From assembly GCF_000813325.1 (NCBI RefSeq), contig NZ_BBQE01000002.1: 64,000 nucleotides of DNA. One strand, 5' to 3'. The notes under the pieces are model-generated. The model searched no databases and was not told the DNA's origin. It saw only the letters and a list, made by a program, of their open reading frames with translations. The position numbers were made by a program, and so were the translations under genes. This document shows positions 17,460 to 26,235 of the stretch, piece by piece. Position 1 is the stretch's first letter; the number at the start of each line of letters is the position of its first letter. Source of the DNA: Sulfurospirillum cavolei (GTDB taxonomy: Bacteria; Campylobacterota; Campylobacteria; Campylobacterales; Sulfurospirillaceae).

Positions 17460-18599
17460 ATGACGTTTTTCGATTTACGTCGACGACTTTTTCTCGTTCT
17501 TTTTTGCCTCGTTGCCCCGCTGATCGCCCAAGAAGCAAAAACACCCGATGCCAATGCCGCATCGCCTTTAGTAGACGTTTATCGTATTTTTAAACCCCAA
17601 GAAGAAGCGATTACGCTGATCTATCCCGCCAAAACCATCAGTGCTCAAAGCGTGACGCTCAAAGCCAGAGCCAACGGACTTTTGCTCAAAAAGTTTTTTA
17701 ACGAAGGCGATTTTGTCAAAGAGGGCGACGTTCTTTACAAAATCGAATCGGATACCTACGAAGCCGCTTTGAACCAAGCCAAAGCCAACGTCGCAAACGC
17801 AAACGTGCAAGAGCACAAAACGCGCAAGGATTGGGAGCGCATTCAAACGCTTTTTGAAACGGGTGCTTCGAGCGAACAAGAAAAAGATGCCGCTTATTTT
17901 GCTTTTGAAAGTGCCAAAGCGGCTCTTAAAAATGCCGAGGCCAGTCTCCAAAACGCGATGATTGCCCTTGATCGTACGACGATCAAAGCTCCCATCGGCG
18001 GTATGACCGGACTTAAATTGATCGACGTAGGCTCTTTGGTAACGGAAGGAACGCCTTTAATCGACATCACGCAAATAGCTCCTTTACATGTCGAATTTTC
18101 CATTCCCGATAGCGACGTTATGCGTCAAAAATATGCTATTAAAAACGGCTCGTGGGCAAAACCCGCCGACGGTAAAATCAAAGCTTCGCTGATAGTAGGC
18201 GAACACCCGTTAAAAGAGATCGGTACGGTCGATTTTTTCGACAGCTCGCTCAATGCCAAAACCGGTTCGCTCAAAGCCAGAGCCACCTTTAAAAACGAAC
18301 ATAAAGAGTTGCTTCCCAATCAGTTCGTGAAGATTTCACTGATCGGTTTGGTACGCACAAATGTCATTAAAGTACCGCAAAAAGCCGTTCTTCAAACGCC
18401 TCTGGGCGCAAGCGTTTTTGTCGTTCAAAACGGCAAAGCGTCCACACGCGCTATCACCGTTGCGGAAAACAGCGGCAACGACGCTATCGTTGAAAGCGGT
18501 CTTCAAGAAGGCGACCTTGTCGTCGTCAACAATTTTTTCCGCATCAAAAACGATATGCCCGTTAAAATCGAGCGCGTTATCAACGAGGCAGCACGCTAA
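17460..18599 (+). CDS. Periplasmic adaptor (membrane fusion protein) of an RND-type efflux system
   Basis: A 379-residue exported protein (signal peptide residues 1-23, ending LIAQ). It has the HlyD/AcrA layout: a beta strand region, the first lipoyl half (LLLKKFFNEGDFVKEGDVLYKIE, about residues 75-98), a coiled-coil hairpin (about 100-165), the second lipoyl half (ALDRTTIKAPIGGMTGLKLIDVGSLV), a beta barrel and a membrane-proximal domain. It would connect an inner-membrane pump to the outer-membrane channel encoded next. Unusually no pump gene lies between them: the stop and next start overlap as TAATG. It may borrow a pump encoded elsewhere. Confidence 0.88.
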   Translation: MTFFDLRRRLFLVLFCLVAPLIAQEAKTPDANAASPLVDVYRIFKPQEEAITLIYPAKTISAQSVTLKARANGLLLKKFFNEGDFVKEGDVLYKIESDTYEAALNQAKANVANANVQEHKTRKDWERIQTLFETGASSEQEKDAAYFAFESAKAALKNAEASLQNAMIALDRTTIKAPIGGMTGLKLIDVGSLVTEGTPLIDITQIAPLHVEFSIPDSDVMRQKYAIKNGSWAKPADGKIKASLIVGEHPLKEIGTVDFFDSSLNAKTGSLKARATFKNEHKELLPNQFVKISLIGLVRTNVIKVPQKAVLQTPLGASVFVVQNGKASTRAITVAENSGNDAIVESGLQEGDLVVVNNFFRIKNDMPVKIERVINEAAR

Positions 18600-20002
18600 T
18601 GCGTTTCGTTCCTTTGAGTTTTACGCTCCTCGTGATACTATTCGACGGTTGTTCGTTAGCACCCGAACTCAACGTTCCTGCGATTGAAGAGCCTCAAAAC
18701 ATACGCGAAGAAAACGTACATGTCGATAAAACCTGGTGGAAAGCGTTCAACGATGATGCGTTAAACGCCTTGATCGAGCAAGCTTTAACACAAAGCGACG
18801 ACCTCAAACTTTCCGCCCTTAAAGTCCTCAAAGCGCGTCAAACCTTGGGCTTAAGCGAAGCAAACGAAATGCCGAACGTCAATGCTAACGCAAGCGTTTC
18901 GCGCCAAAAAACGAGCGACGAAACCTATCAGCACAACCGCGCACGCTACGACGAAAAAGCTTTCAATGCTACTCTCTCCTATGAAATTGACCTATGGGGC
19001 AAACTTTCTTCTCAAAACGAGGCAAATTGGTCGAGTTATTTGGCAAGCAAGGCCGCACGCGAAACCGTACGCAATACGCTGATTCACGACGTTTTTAGCG
19101 CATACGTCACGCTTGTTTCGCTTCGCATGCGTTTGGATATTTTAGAGCAAACCGTGCAATCCTACCAAGCGGCATACGATCTTCGCGCCAAACAATCCCG
19201 CGCGGGTACGATCAGCGACGTACTCGCCCATCAAACTTTAGCGCAATGGCATAACGCCCAAGCCACATACGAAGCACTGAAGCAAAGTTACGCTTTACAA
19301 CAAAACGCGCTTGGTATCTTAATCGGTGCTTCACCAAAAGCGATGCAAGAACCCTATGCCTTATCGCCCGCACTTCCCAAAGCCCTCACGATTCCACAAG
19401 GGGTTCCCTCTTCGCTTTTAGAACACCGTCCCGATATTACCGAAGCGTTGCAAACGCTTCACGGTAAAAATGCGTTGATCGGCGTTGAAAAAAGTGCCTA
19501 TTTCCCGAGTTTTAGCTTAACCGGAAGTCTCGGGCAACAAAGCGAAAGCCTCGATGCGATCGTGCACTCTTCCGCCACTAAATGGAGCCTTGCCCCAGGA
19601 CTTAGCGTTCCTATTTTTGATTTCGGGCGTATCGAACAACGCGTTGCGATCTCCAAAACCGATCTTCAAACCGCACTCGTCGGATACGAACAAACCGTCA
19701 AAAAAGCCTATAAAGAGGTCTACGACGCTTTGGCGAAAACGCAAACGCTTCGCCGCCAATACACCCTTCAAGAAGAAGAATTAAACGCCTATCGCAACGT
19801 TTTATCCCTCACGCAAAAACGCTTTGATCGCGGCGTAGCAAACCCGCTCGAAGTCATCGACGCACGCAAAAACGTTTTAAGCGGATCGCTTGCGTTAGTC
19901 GTTACCGAGCAAGCCCTCCTCATCGCCCAATCCGAACTCTTTAAAGCGTTGGGCGGCGGTTGGAACGCCAAAGAGCTTATCTTATCCAAGGAGTCGTTAT
20001 GA
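18599..20002 (+). CDS. Outer-membrane efflux channel lipoprotein (OprM/NodT/CmeC family)
   Basis: A 467-residue TolC-superfamily channel. The lipoprotein signal ends at FDGC (Cys18), followed by the family start LAPELNVPAIEEP. Two outer-membrane efflux domains with long amphipathic helices are present; typical elements include DKTWWKAFNDDALNALIEQAL, SYEIDLWGKLSSQNEA and VPSSLLEHRPDI. The last region reads KRFDRGVANPLEVIDARKNVL. It forms the outer-membrane part of a tripartite pump with the adaptor encoded upstream. Its stop overlaps the ATG of the old yellow enzyme gene (ATGA), so the operon continues. Confidence 0.92.
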   Translation: MRFVPLSFTLLVILFDGCSLAPELNVPAIEEPQNIREENVHVDKTWWKAFNDDALNALIEQALTQSDDLKLSALKVLKARQTLGLSEANEMPNVNANASVSRQKTSDETYQHNRARYDEKAFNATLSYEIDLWGKLSSQNEANWSSYLASKAARETVRNTLIHDVFSAYVTLVSLRMRLDILEQTVQSYQAAYDLRAKQSRAGTISDVLAHQTLAQWHNAQATYEALKQSYALQQNALGILIGASPKAMQEPYALSPALPKALTIPQGVPSSLLEHRPDITEALQTLHGKNALIGVEKSAYFPSFSLTGSLGQQSESLDAIVHSSATKWSLAPGLSVPIFDFGRIEQRVAISKTDLQTALVGYEQTVKKAYKEVYDALAKTQTLRRQYTLQEEELNAYRNVLSLTQKRFDRGVANPLEVIDARKNVLSGSLALVVTEQALLIAQSELFKALGGGWNAKELILSKESL

Positions 20003-21027
20003 GCCGATTACTAAGTGCGTATCGTTTAGGTGAGCTTACGCTTAAAAACCGCGTCGTTATGCCGCCGATGTGCATGTACAAAGCCGACATCGACGCTTGC
20101 GTGAACGATTTTCATCTCGCCCATTATGCCGCACGTGCCATCGGCGGCGTAGGTCTTATCGTCGTCGAAGCAACCGCGGTGGAACCCAGAGGTCGTATTA
20201 GCATGCGCGATTTGGGATTGTGGGACGACGCACACATTTCAGGACATGCGGCATTGGTCAAACAGTGCCATGCATACGGTGCAAAAGCGGCGGTGCAACT
20301 TGCCCACGCCGGACGCAAAAGTACATGTGCCGTCTCGATTCCCGTCGCACCCTCCTCGCTAGCGTTTAGCCCCAACGCCCCCTTTCAACGTCCGCATGCT
20401 CTCAGCCTTGATGAAATCGCAGAGATCAAAGCCCGTTTCGTGCAAGCCGCCCTTCGCGCCGAAAAAGCCGGATACGATATGGTAGAACTCCACGCCGCTC
20501 ACGGCTATTTGCTCTTCGAGTTTCTCTCACCGCTTACCAATGTTCGCATCGACGCTTACGGCGGAAGTTTCGAGAAACGATGCGCACTGGTATGCGAAAT
20601 TGCGCAAGCGATTCTTCAAGCGACGCGCTTAGGGCTGATCGTACGCCTCTCAGCCGAAGAGTGGGTTCAGGGAGGTTGGACGATTCGCGATAGCGAAGTA
20701 TTGGCACAAAAACTCGCATCCATCGGCGTCTCGATGATTCACGTCTCTGCCGGAGGCAATCACGAAATCCAACCTTTAATGCCCAATCTCGTGCCTTTGT
20801 ATCAAGCCGCTTATGCGAAAGAGATTCGCTCGAAAGCCTCGATTCCGACGATTGCGGTCGGATTGATTACGCGTGCCGAAGAAGGTGAAATGCTTTTAGA
20901 AGAAGGGTTTTGCGATTTGGTCGCTTACGGCAGAGAACTCTTGCGCAATCCCAACTTTCTCTTTTACGCCGCAAAAGCGCAAGGCGAAACGTCGCTGATC
21001 GAACCGTCGTATTTACGAGCCTTTTAA
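19999..21027 (+). CDS. NADH:flavin oxidoreductase, old yellow enzyme family (YqjM-like)
   Basis: A 342-residue FMN-dependent ene-reductase. The features of the YqjM class are visible: PPMCMYKAD (redox-tuning Cys), LAHAGRKS, the substrate-binding HAAHGYLLFEFLSPLTNVRIDAYGGSFE, and the phosphate-binding VAYGRELLRNPNF. Such enzymes reduce activated C=C bonds of electrophiles using NAD(P)H. The ATG at 19999 has AAGGAG 6 bases upstream and overlaps the channel stop; the longer frame from 19960 lies within the channel gene. Its place behind efflux genes suggests handling of toxic electrophiles (inference). Confidence 0.92.
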   Translation: MSRLLSAYRLGELTLKNRVVMPPMCMYKADIDACVNDFHLAHYAARAIGGVGLIVVEATAVEPRGRISMRDLGLWDDAHISGHAALVKQCHAYGAKAAVQLAHAGRKSTCAVSIPVAPSSLAFSPNAPFQRPHALSLDEIAEIKARFVQAALRAEKAGYDMVELHAAHGYLLFEFLSPLTNVRIDAYGGSFEKRCALVCEIAQAILQATRLGLIVRLSAEEWVQGGWTIRDSEVLAQKLASIGVSMIHVSAGGNHEIQPLMPNLVPLYQAAYAKEIRSKASIPTIAVGLITRAEEGEMLLEEGFCDLVAYGRELLRNPNFLFYAAKAQGETSLIEPSYLRAF

Positions 21028-21051
21028 CCCCATTTTACTAAGGAGACGAAG

Positions 21052-21939
21052 ATGATACGTATCTACTGCATTGCGTGCATGCTGTTTGCAAGCCTTTGGG
21101 CAGGTATTTTACACGATCGTACGGATTTGGAGGGAGAAGATGAAAGAGGCGCGCGCATCTCTTCACATGTCACGTTGGTTTCCGACGTCGCTTACGGCAA
21201 ACACCCTAAAGAGCGTTTCGACGTCTATGCCCCGCAATATACGACACCCTTAGCTTCTTTACCCGTGATTTTTATGGTACACGGCGGCGCGTGGATGATC
21301 GGAGATAAAACCTACCAAAACGTGATCGAAAATAAAGTCGCTTATTGGGTCGAACAAAAAGGCTACCTCTTGGTTTCGATTAACTATCCGATGCTTCCGA
21401 CGACGCCTGTGAGCGATCAGCTCAAATCCGTCGCCAAAGCGTTAGGCTACTTTCAAGCCAATGCCGAAAAATACGGCGGCGATAAAAACAAAGTCGTCCT
21501 CATGGGGCACTCCGCCGGAGCCCATCTCATCGCGATGCTCGCCTCCAGCGACGCCTTGTATAAAACCTATGCGATTACGCCGCCTAAAGCTGCCGTTTCG
21601 CTCGATAGTGCCGTGCTCGATACGCCTAGTTTAATGAGCACGAAACACTTGCGTCTTTACGATCGTGCGTTCGGCGATAATCCCGCGTATTGGCAAGCAC
21701 TCTCTCCCTACCATCAACTCTCAACGAAACGGATGCCCTTTGCGGCGGTTTGCTCAACCAAACGCGACGACTCTTGCCCGCAAGCTAAAGCCTTTTTGGA
21801 AAAAGCCGCTTCTTTAGGAACCGTCGTCGCACTCGTGGAAGAACCGATGAGTCACAAAGACATTAACGCGCTTTTGGGAAAAGAGTTGATTTACACTAAA
21901 CGCGTCGACGATTTTATCGCGACTTCGCTCGCACGCTAA
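21052..21939 (+). CDS. Exported alpha/beta-hydrolase (carboxylesterase-like)
   Basis: A 295-residue esterase-type hydrolase. It has an N-terminal signal peptide (residues 1-17, ending SLWA), the oxyanion-hole motif MVHGGAWMIGD (about residues 80-90), the nucleophile elbow MGHSAGAHL (Ser near 156) and a C-terminal SHKD that supplies the probable catalytic His. This pattern fits the BD-FAE / hormone-sensitive lipase-like esterases; the substrate is unknown. An AAGGAG lies 8 bases upstream of the start. The 24-base gap from the old yellow enzyme gene and the 12-base gap to the next gene place it within the operon. Confidence 0.85.
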   Translation: MIRIYCIACMLFASLWAGILHDRTDLEGEDERGARISSHVTLVSDVAYGKHPKERFDVYAPQYTTPLASLPVIFMVHGGAWMIGDKTYQNVIENKVAYWVEQKGYLLVSINYPMLPTTPVSDQLKSVAKALGYFQANAEKYGGDKNKVVLMGHSAGAHLIAMLASSDALYKTYAITPPKAAVSLDSAVLDTPSLMSTKHLRLYDRAFGDNPAYWQALSPYHQLSTKRMPFAAVCSTKRDDSCPQAKAFLEKAASLGTVVALVEEPMSHKDINALLGKELIYTKRVDDFIATSLAR

Positions 21940-21951
21940 AAGTAACGTCCG

Positions 21952-23187
21952 ATGCAAAACAAAGAGATTCGATACGAATTGCGCTACGGTCGCGTCCATC
22001 CGTTGACCCAACTCCCCGATCGCAGGCGTTTCATCAATACGCTTGCCAACTCGACCGCCAATAAACTCGCCCTTTTAAACGTCAACGGATTTTGGAACTT
22101 CAACCACTCGTTCGGGTATACCGTGGGCGACCAAATCCTCAAAACGATCTCGCAAAGAATCCAAAAACGTTTTGCCCATGCCGGCGTTTTTCATCTCGGC
22201 GGCGACGAATTTGCGATTTTAGCGGGAAAAGAGATCGAAAAAGAGCAGTTTATCCAAACGATCGAATCGTGTTTGTGGTATTTTGGCTATTCGCCGATCA
22301 ACGTTGAGAACGAAAAAATTTACGCGCCGCTTCGCATCGGCGTTGCTATCGGCTATGACGATCTTTTTTTGCATGCCGAATTTGCCATCAAACAAGCCAA
22401 ACGCATCGGAAAAGATTTGATGATATATGATGCCGCTTCTCCGACACTTTGCAACCCGCAATCCACGGCTCGAAGCGAAATAGCATGGGAAAAAACGATC
22501 CGCGATGCCTTAAAGAAAGATCGCTTCGAAGTCTTTACCCAAAGTATCGTCGGCGGTAAAATACCCAAAGTCGAGTGCTTGGTACGCCTTAAGCTTCCCA
22601 ATGCGGAAATTGTTTCGCCGTTTTTGTTTTTGCACCATGCCAAACGTGCCAACCTTTACGAGGCCATCACGAAAATCGTCATCCAAAAGGCGTTTGCTTT
22701 TTTTGCCGATAAACCGACGGAATTTTCGATCAACCTCACGCTTGACGATATTTTAGATCAAAGCAGGGTCGATTTTTTACTGGAAAAGATGTACGAATTC
22801 GGTGTCGCCGAACGTTTGATCGTCGAAATTACCGAAGGCGAAGGCATCGAAAACCACTCCGAAGTCCTTTCGTTTTTAAGCCTTCTTAAAAGCCAAGGCG
22901 TCAAAATTGCCATCGATGACTTCGGAACGGGCTATTCCAATTTCGAATACCTCGTCAAGCTCAAAGCCGACTTCGTCAAAATCGACGGTTCGCTGATTAA
23001 AAATATTCACAAAGACGCCACGCACAAAGCCGTCGTCGAAGCGATGATCGCTTTTGCGCAAAAAGTCGGCATGAAAACCGTCGCCGAATTCGTTGCAAAC
23101 GAACCGATTTACCTTACATGTAAAGAGTTGGGCATCGACTACTTTCAAGGCTACTTTTTCGACGAACCCTCACCGATAGACAAATAA
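21952..23187 (+). CDS. Cytoplasmic GGDEF-EAL cyclic-di-GMP enzyme
   Basis: A 411-residue soluble two-domain protein with no sensor or membrane segment. The N-terminal GGDEF domain (about residues 15-165) keeps HLGGDEFAIL but has no RxxD inhibitory site in front. The EAL domain (about 180-410) has ECL in place of EAL (KVECLVRL), and retains the metal-binding and catalytic residues in FSINLTLDD, IVEITEGEG, AIDDFGTGYS, FVKIDGS and TVAEFVA, so phosphodiesterase activity is likely. It is the last gene of the adaptor-channel-OYE-esterase operon. A perfect TTACATGTAA lies inside the coding sequence at 23114-23123. Confidence 0.88.
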   Translation: MQNKEIRYELRYGRVHPLTQLPDRRRFINTLANSTANKLALLNVNGFWNFNHSFGYTVGDQILKTISQRIQKRFAHAGVFHLGGDEFAILAGKEIEKEQFIQTIESCLWYFGYSPINVENEKIYAPLRIGVAIGYDDLFLHAEFAIKQAKRIGKDLMIYDAASPTLCNPQSTARSEIAWEKTIRDALKKDRFEVFTQSIVGGKIPKVECLVRLKLPNAEIVSPFLFLHHAKRANLYEAITKIVIQKAFAFFADKPTEFSINLTLDDILDQSRVDFLLEKMYEFGVAERLIVEITEGEGIENHSEVLSFLSLLKSQGVKIAIDDFGTGYSNFEYLVKLKADFVKIDGSLIKNIHKDATHKAVVEAMIAFAQKVGMKTVAEFVANEPIYLTCKELGIDYFQGYFFDEPSPIDK

Positions 23188-23223
23188 CTCGCACCAAGTA
23201 GGTATAAACATTGAGAAAAACAA

Positions 23224-23415
23224 CTACTTTTTGAGCACTTTTTCTCTCAAAGACTCCAACTTTTCATAATTTTCTTTCGTAGCTTCTATCGCTTCTTCAA
23301 ACGCAAATCCTTGCATAATAATTTTATACAAGTTTGGTTTTTCTTTGCGCCAATTGCGCAGGGTAACCGTAGTAATTCCAAGTATTCGAGCCATATCTTG
23401 TTGTGTTTGTTTCAT
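23224..23415 (-). CDS. Small helix-turn-helix protein
   Basis: A 63-residue protein. Residues 1-25 (MKQTQQDMARILGITTVTLRNWRKE) form a helix-turn-helix of the type found in phage repressors and transposase-like regulators; the rest is a charged helix (ATKENYEKLESLREKVLKK). It converges with the GGDEF-EAL gene and diverges from the AT-rich chemoreceptor, sharing a 194-base AT-rich intergenic region (23416-23609). It may regulate that chemoreceptor or itself; this is inference. Base composition is lower in GC than that of its neighbours on the left. Confidence 0.7.
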   Translation of the reverse strand: MKQTQQDMARILGITTVTLRNWRKEKPNLYKIIMQGFAFEEAIEATKENYEKLESLREKVLKK

Positions 23416-23609
23416 AGTAAAAATTTACACCAAACAAGCTACAAATCAAATTCGTAAATATTTTACTAATATTTATATTTTTCAGTAAATATTTAACTTA
23501 TTTAATTTAAAATAAAAATATTTTTAAAAGAATATGGATTCTTGATACAAATCAAGATATCTCTTTTCTCGGCTTGCTAAAATAATAAAATCTCAAAATA
23601 GGATAAAGT

Positions 23610-25220
23610 ATGTTTTTAACAATCAAAAGCAAATTAATGCTATTACTATCAGTGTTAATAGCTGTTTTTTGCATTTTAGGGTATCAAATTATCAAATCAA
23701 ATAATGACGGAAAAATGGCGTCAATTAGGCTCTCGCTTATCGGAAAAGCCGAAACCCATTTGTCTAGCTGTATGATGGAGCTACGAGGGTTTCAACTTTT
23801 AGGCATGCCTGAGAGACTCATAGGACTCGATGAACATTATAAAGCGACGCTAGATTCACTCAGTGCATTAAAACCCATTCTTCTTTCTTCGCGCAATCAA
23901 GAAACCCTCTCAAAGCTTTCAACAGATACTCAAAAGTGGTACGAGTTAAACGCCCCTCGCATCGCCATACTTAAAAAATATGGCATTAAAGTCAATGATC
24001 CTCTTTTTGCGCAAGAAAACAAAGAAGAGTACACAACCTTAATGCGTTTAACTAAAGAGGCGGCGGTACTGTTTGATGCCATTTTAAAAGAGGCTGATAC
24101 ACTGGAAGAAGGGGTAACTAAGGTCAATTTTGAGCGTTTAGACACCAATAAATTTTGGGGCGAAGTTATCTTAATACTTGCATCATTATTTGCGCTTGGG
24201 CTTTGCGGCATCATTATCCGATCCATTAACCGCTCCATTGTCAAAACCAAAGAGGGTATCCAGAGTATTCGCCGTGAAAAAGCTTTACATGTAACGATTG
24301 AAACAGAAATGAAAGACGAGATGAATGACATTGCACAGATGCAAAACCTGCTTTTAAGCGACATCAACGCCGCCATCATCACCGCCAAACACAATGCCCA
24401 CGAAAATGCTTCAGTCGCAGAAGAACTCTCCAGTACGAGTTTGCAAATCGGAAAACGTGCGGAAGAAGAGGCAAGTCTCGTTCAAGAGACCTCGGATGAA
24501 GCGAAAGGTATCGCTTATGAGATTGGGCAAACGAACAACGATATTCAAACCGTCAAAGAGGTTACGTCATCGGCACAAAATAGCCTTTTAAAAGCACAAA
24601 GCATTCTTCAAGAAACCTTGACACACCTCAATATAACCGTACAAGTAGAAGCACAACTCAACGACAAACTCAACCATCTCTCGCAAGATGCAGAACAAGT
24701 CAAAAGCGTACTGGATGTCATAGGCGATATCGCCGATCAAACCAACCTTCTTGCACTCAACGCCGCTATTGAAGCCGCACGTGCTGGCGAGCACGGTCGC
24801 GGATTTGCGGTCGTTGCCGATGAAGTGCGAAAGTTAGCAGAGCGGACGCAAAAAAGCCTTATTGAGACCAATGCCACCATTAATGTCATCGTTCAATCTA
24901 TCGGCGACATCAGTGGCGAAATGAACCAAAACGCCCAACGCATCGAAACACTCAGCACCTTTTCAGACAACGTTAATACACAAACGATAGATGCAGTCTC
25001 CTTACTCAAAGAGAGTGTTAACGCGACAGAGAGGGTTTCCACAAAGTCCAAACAAAATGTTGAACGTATTCAAAACGTTATGATAAAAAAAATTGAAACG
25101 ATAAATACCCTCTCGAGTTCAAATGCTAGAAGTGTCGAAGAAATCGCTTCCGCAGCAGAACATCTTGCTCGTTTATCAAGCACTCTTAATACCACACTTG
25201 CACAATTTAAAACTGCTTAA
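23610..25220 (+). CDS. Methyl-accepting chemotaxis protein, AT-richer copy of a paralogous pair
   Basis: A 536-residue chemoreceptor. TM1 is at residues 8-27, followed by a four-helix-bundle-type periplasmic domain (about 28-185, with MMELRGFQLLG), TM2 at about 187-207, then the signalling domain with the hairpin DVIGDIADQTNLLALNAAIEAARAGEHGRGFAVVADEVRKLAERTQKSL. The ligand is unknown. It has the same length and closely similar sequence to the receptor encoded at 37342-38952 on the other strand, but its codons, especially in the first 600 bases, are visibly AT-richer. A perfect TTACATGTAA lies in the coding sequence at 24285-24294. Confidence 0.92.
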   Translation: MFLTIKSKLMLLLSVLIAVFCILGYQIIKSNNDGKMASIRLSLIGKAETHLSSCMMELRGFQLLGMPERLIGLDEHYKATLDSLSALKPILLSSRNQETLSKLSTDTQKWYELNAPRIAILKKYGIKVNDPLFAQENKEEYTTLMRLTKEAAVLFDAILKEADTLEEGVTKVNFERLDTNKFWGEVILILASLFALGLCGIIIRSINRSIVKTKEGIQSIRREKALHVTIETEMKDEMNDIAQMQNLLLSDINAAIITAKHNAHENASVAEELSSTSLQIGKRAEEEASLVQETSDEAKGIAYEIGQTNNDIQTVKEVTSSAQNSLLKAQSILQETLTHLNITVQVEAQLNDKLNHLSQDAEQVKSVLDVIGDIADQTNLLALNAAIEAARAGEHGRGFAVVADEVRKLAERTQKSLIETNATINVIVQSIGDISGEMNQNAQRIETLSTFSDNVNTQTIDAVSLLKESVNATERVSTKSKQNVERIQNVMIKKIETINTLSSSNARSVEEIASAAEHLARLSSTLNTTLAQFKTA

Positions 25221-25301
25221 TCTTTATATCACTCAAGAAGACTATGATGATGCCGTAGCACTTCTTGAGTAATACAAAAGCTTCTCACGTTTTACATGTA
25301 A

Positions 25302-25315
25302 GGAACGCAATATGC
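25302..25315 (+). promoter_or_regulatory. Possible sigma-54 promoter before cowN
   Basis: AGGAACG-CAAT-ATGCA places GG (25302-25303) and GC (25314-25315) exactly 10 bases apart, as in the minus-24/minus-12 consensus TGGCACG-N4-TTGCA. Most of the other consensus positions match. Transcription would start near 25327, just at the Shine-Dalgarno. Sigma-54 control is expected for nitrogen-fixation genes. No NifA half-sites (TGT-N10-ACA) were found upstream. Confidence 0.4.
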
Positions 25316-25340
25316 AAAAGTGAGCTAAAAAGGCGAAAAA

Positions 25341-25646
25341 ATGACCGAAGAAGTTCGCGATCGGTATGTGAGTTTTCATAATATCGATTGTTACGAAAAC
25401 GCGGTGTTTGTCTTAGATGCGATGTATGAGCTTTTTGCTTTGTATCCCGAAGCTAAAAACGAATTATGGGTGCGTTTTGAAACGTTGATTCCCAAAGACT
25501 ATAAAGCCGTGTTTGCTAAAAAAGACTCTAAAGATATTTTGTACCATATTTGCTCCCACGTCTTTTATCTTTCGGCGTTGTTTGAAGAGTACGATTTTGA
25601 AAAAGGAATCGCTTTGATGGAACAAGCCGAGCTGGAGTGCTGTTAA
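25341..25646 (+). CDS. cowN: CowN, protection of nitrogenase from carbon monoxide
   Basis: A 101-residue soluble protein matching the CowN pattern: an N-terminal DRYVSFHNIDCYENA, a central helical part with SHVFYLSALFEEYDF, and the invariant-looking C-terminal EQAELECC. CowN binds nitrogenase and preserves nitrogen-dependent growth when CO is present (established for alphaproteobacterial CowN). No nif genes are in the window, so it is separated from its target genes. AAAAAGG at 25327-25333 serves as the Shine-Dalgarno. The closeness of the match, from memory of the family, is the basis for the call. Confidence 0.85.
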   Translation: MTEEVRDRYVSFHNIDCYENAVFVLDAMYELFALYPEAKNELWVRFETLIPKDYKAVFAKKDSKDILYHICSHVFYLSALFEEYDFEKGIALMEQAELECC

Positions 25647-25674
25647 AAATCCCTGAAAAGCCTTCGTTTCTTGT

Positions 25675-25680
25675 TATAAT
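25675..25680 (+). promoter_or_regulatory. Minus-10 of hemJ
   Basis: A perfect TATAAT within TCTTGTTATAATG, 29 bases before the hemJ ATG. It implies that hemJ is transcribed independently of cowN. Confidence 0.55.
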
Positions 25681-25708
25681 GTCCTTATGTTTTTTAAGGA
25701 GCATTCGC

Positions 25709-26224
25709 ATGGAATATTACAGTTGGATTTTAACGTTTCACGTTATGTCGTTTATGTCATGGATGGCGATGTTGTTTTACCTACCGCGCCTTTTTGTCTA
25801 CCACGTCGAGCATTTTCATAAAAAAGAGTTCGTCGAAGTCGTCAAAATTCAAGAGTATAAAGTCTACAAGTACATCGGTCTTCCGGCATTTTGGGCAACG
25901 ATTTTCAGCGGAGCGGCGATGCTGATCGTAAATCCCGTTTTATTTGAGTCGGGAGCATGGATTTACGCCAAAATCGTCGTTGCTCTTATCTTAAGTGCCT
26001 ATTCGTTTTCGCTTGAATACTACCGCGTCGCGCTTGAAAAAGAGACATGTCAACGAAGCGGTAAGTTTTTCCGCGCCTACAACGAAGTCCCTACGCTGCT
26101 TTCGATCCTCATCGTCGCTTACGTCGTCGTTAAAACGTTTTCATGGCTCTTTACGCTCATCACGATTGCATTGTTCGCGTTTATTATCTACATGATTATG
26201 AAGCAACCCGAACATAAGGATTGA
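25709..26224 (+). CDS. hemJ: Protoporphyrinogen IX oxidase HemJ
   Basis: A 171-residue membrane protein with four to five transmembrane helices. The start WILTFHVMSFMSWMAMLFYLPRLFVYH carries the His of the heme-binding site conserved in HemJ, and LEYYRVALEKETCQRSGKFFRAYNEVPTLLSILIVAYVVVK is the family's C-terminal signature. HemJ oxidises protoporphyrinogen IX to protoporphyrin IX, the penultimate step of heme synthesis, in most Campylobacterota. The ATG at 25709 follows AAGGAG by 7 bases; the 24 upstream codons of the longer frame lie in the promoter region and are rejected. Confidence 0.9.
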   Translation: MEYYSWILTFHVMSFMSWMAMLFYLPRLFVYHVEHFHKKEFVEVVKIQEYKVYKYIGLPAFWATIFSGAAMLIVNPVLFESGAWIYAKIVVALILSAYSFSLEYYRVALEKETCQRSGKFFRAYNEVPTLLSILIVAYVVVKTFSWLFTLITIALFAFIIYMIMKQPEHKD

Positions 26225-26235
26225 TTGTTTTTAGC

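Noticed and set aside
23416..23609. AT-rich intergenic block as a possible replication origin or attachment site
   Set aside because: No DnaA-box cluster, direct repeat or integrase gene is visible; promoter-type AT-richness explains it.
23224..25220. A small mobile element carrying HTH gene and chemoreceptor
   Set aside because: No terminal repeats, transposase or integrase could be found; lower GC alone is not enough.
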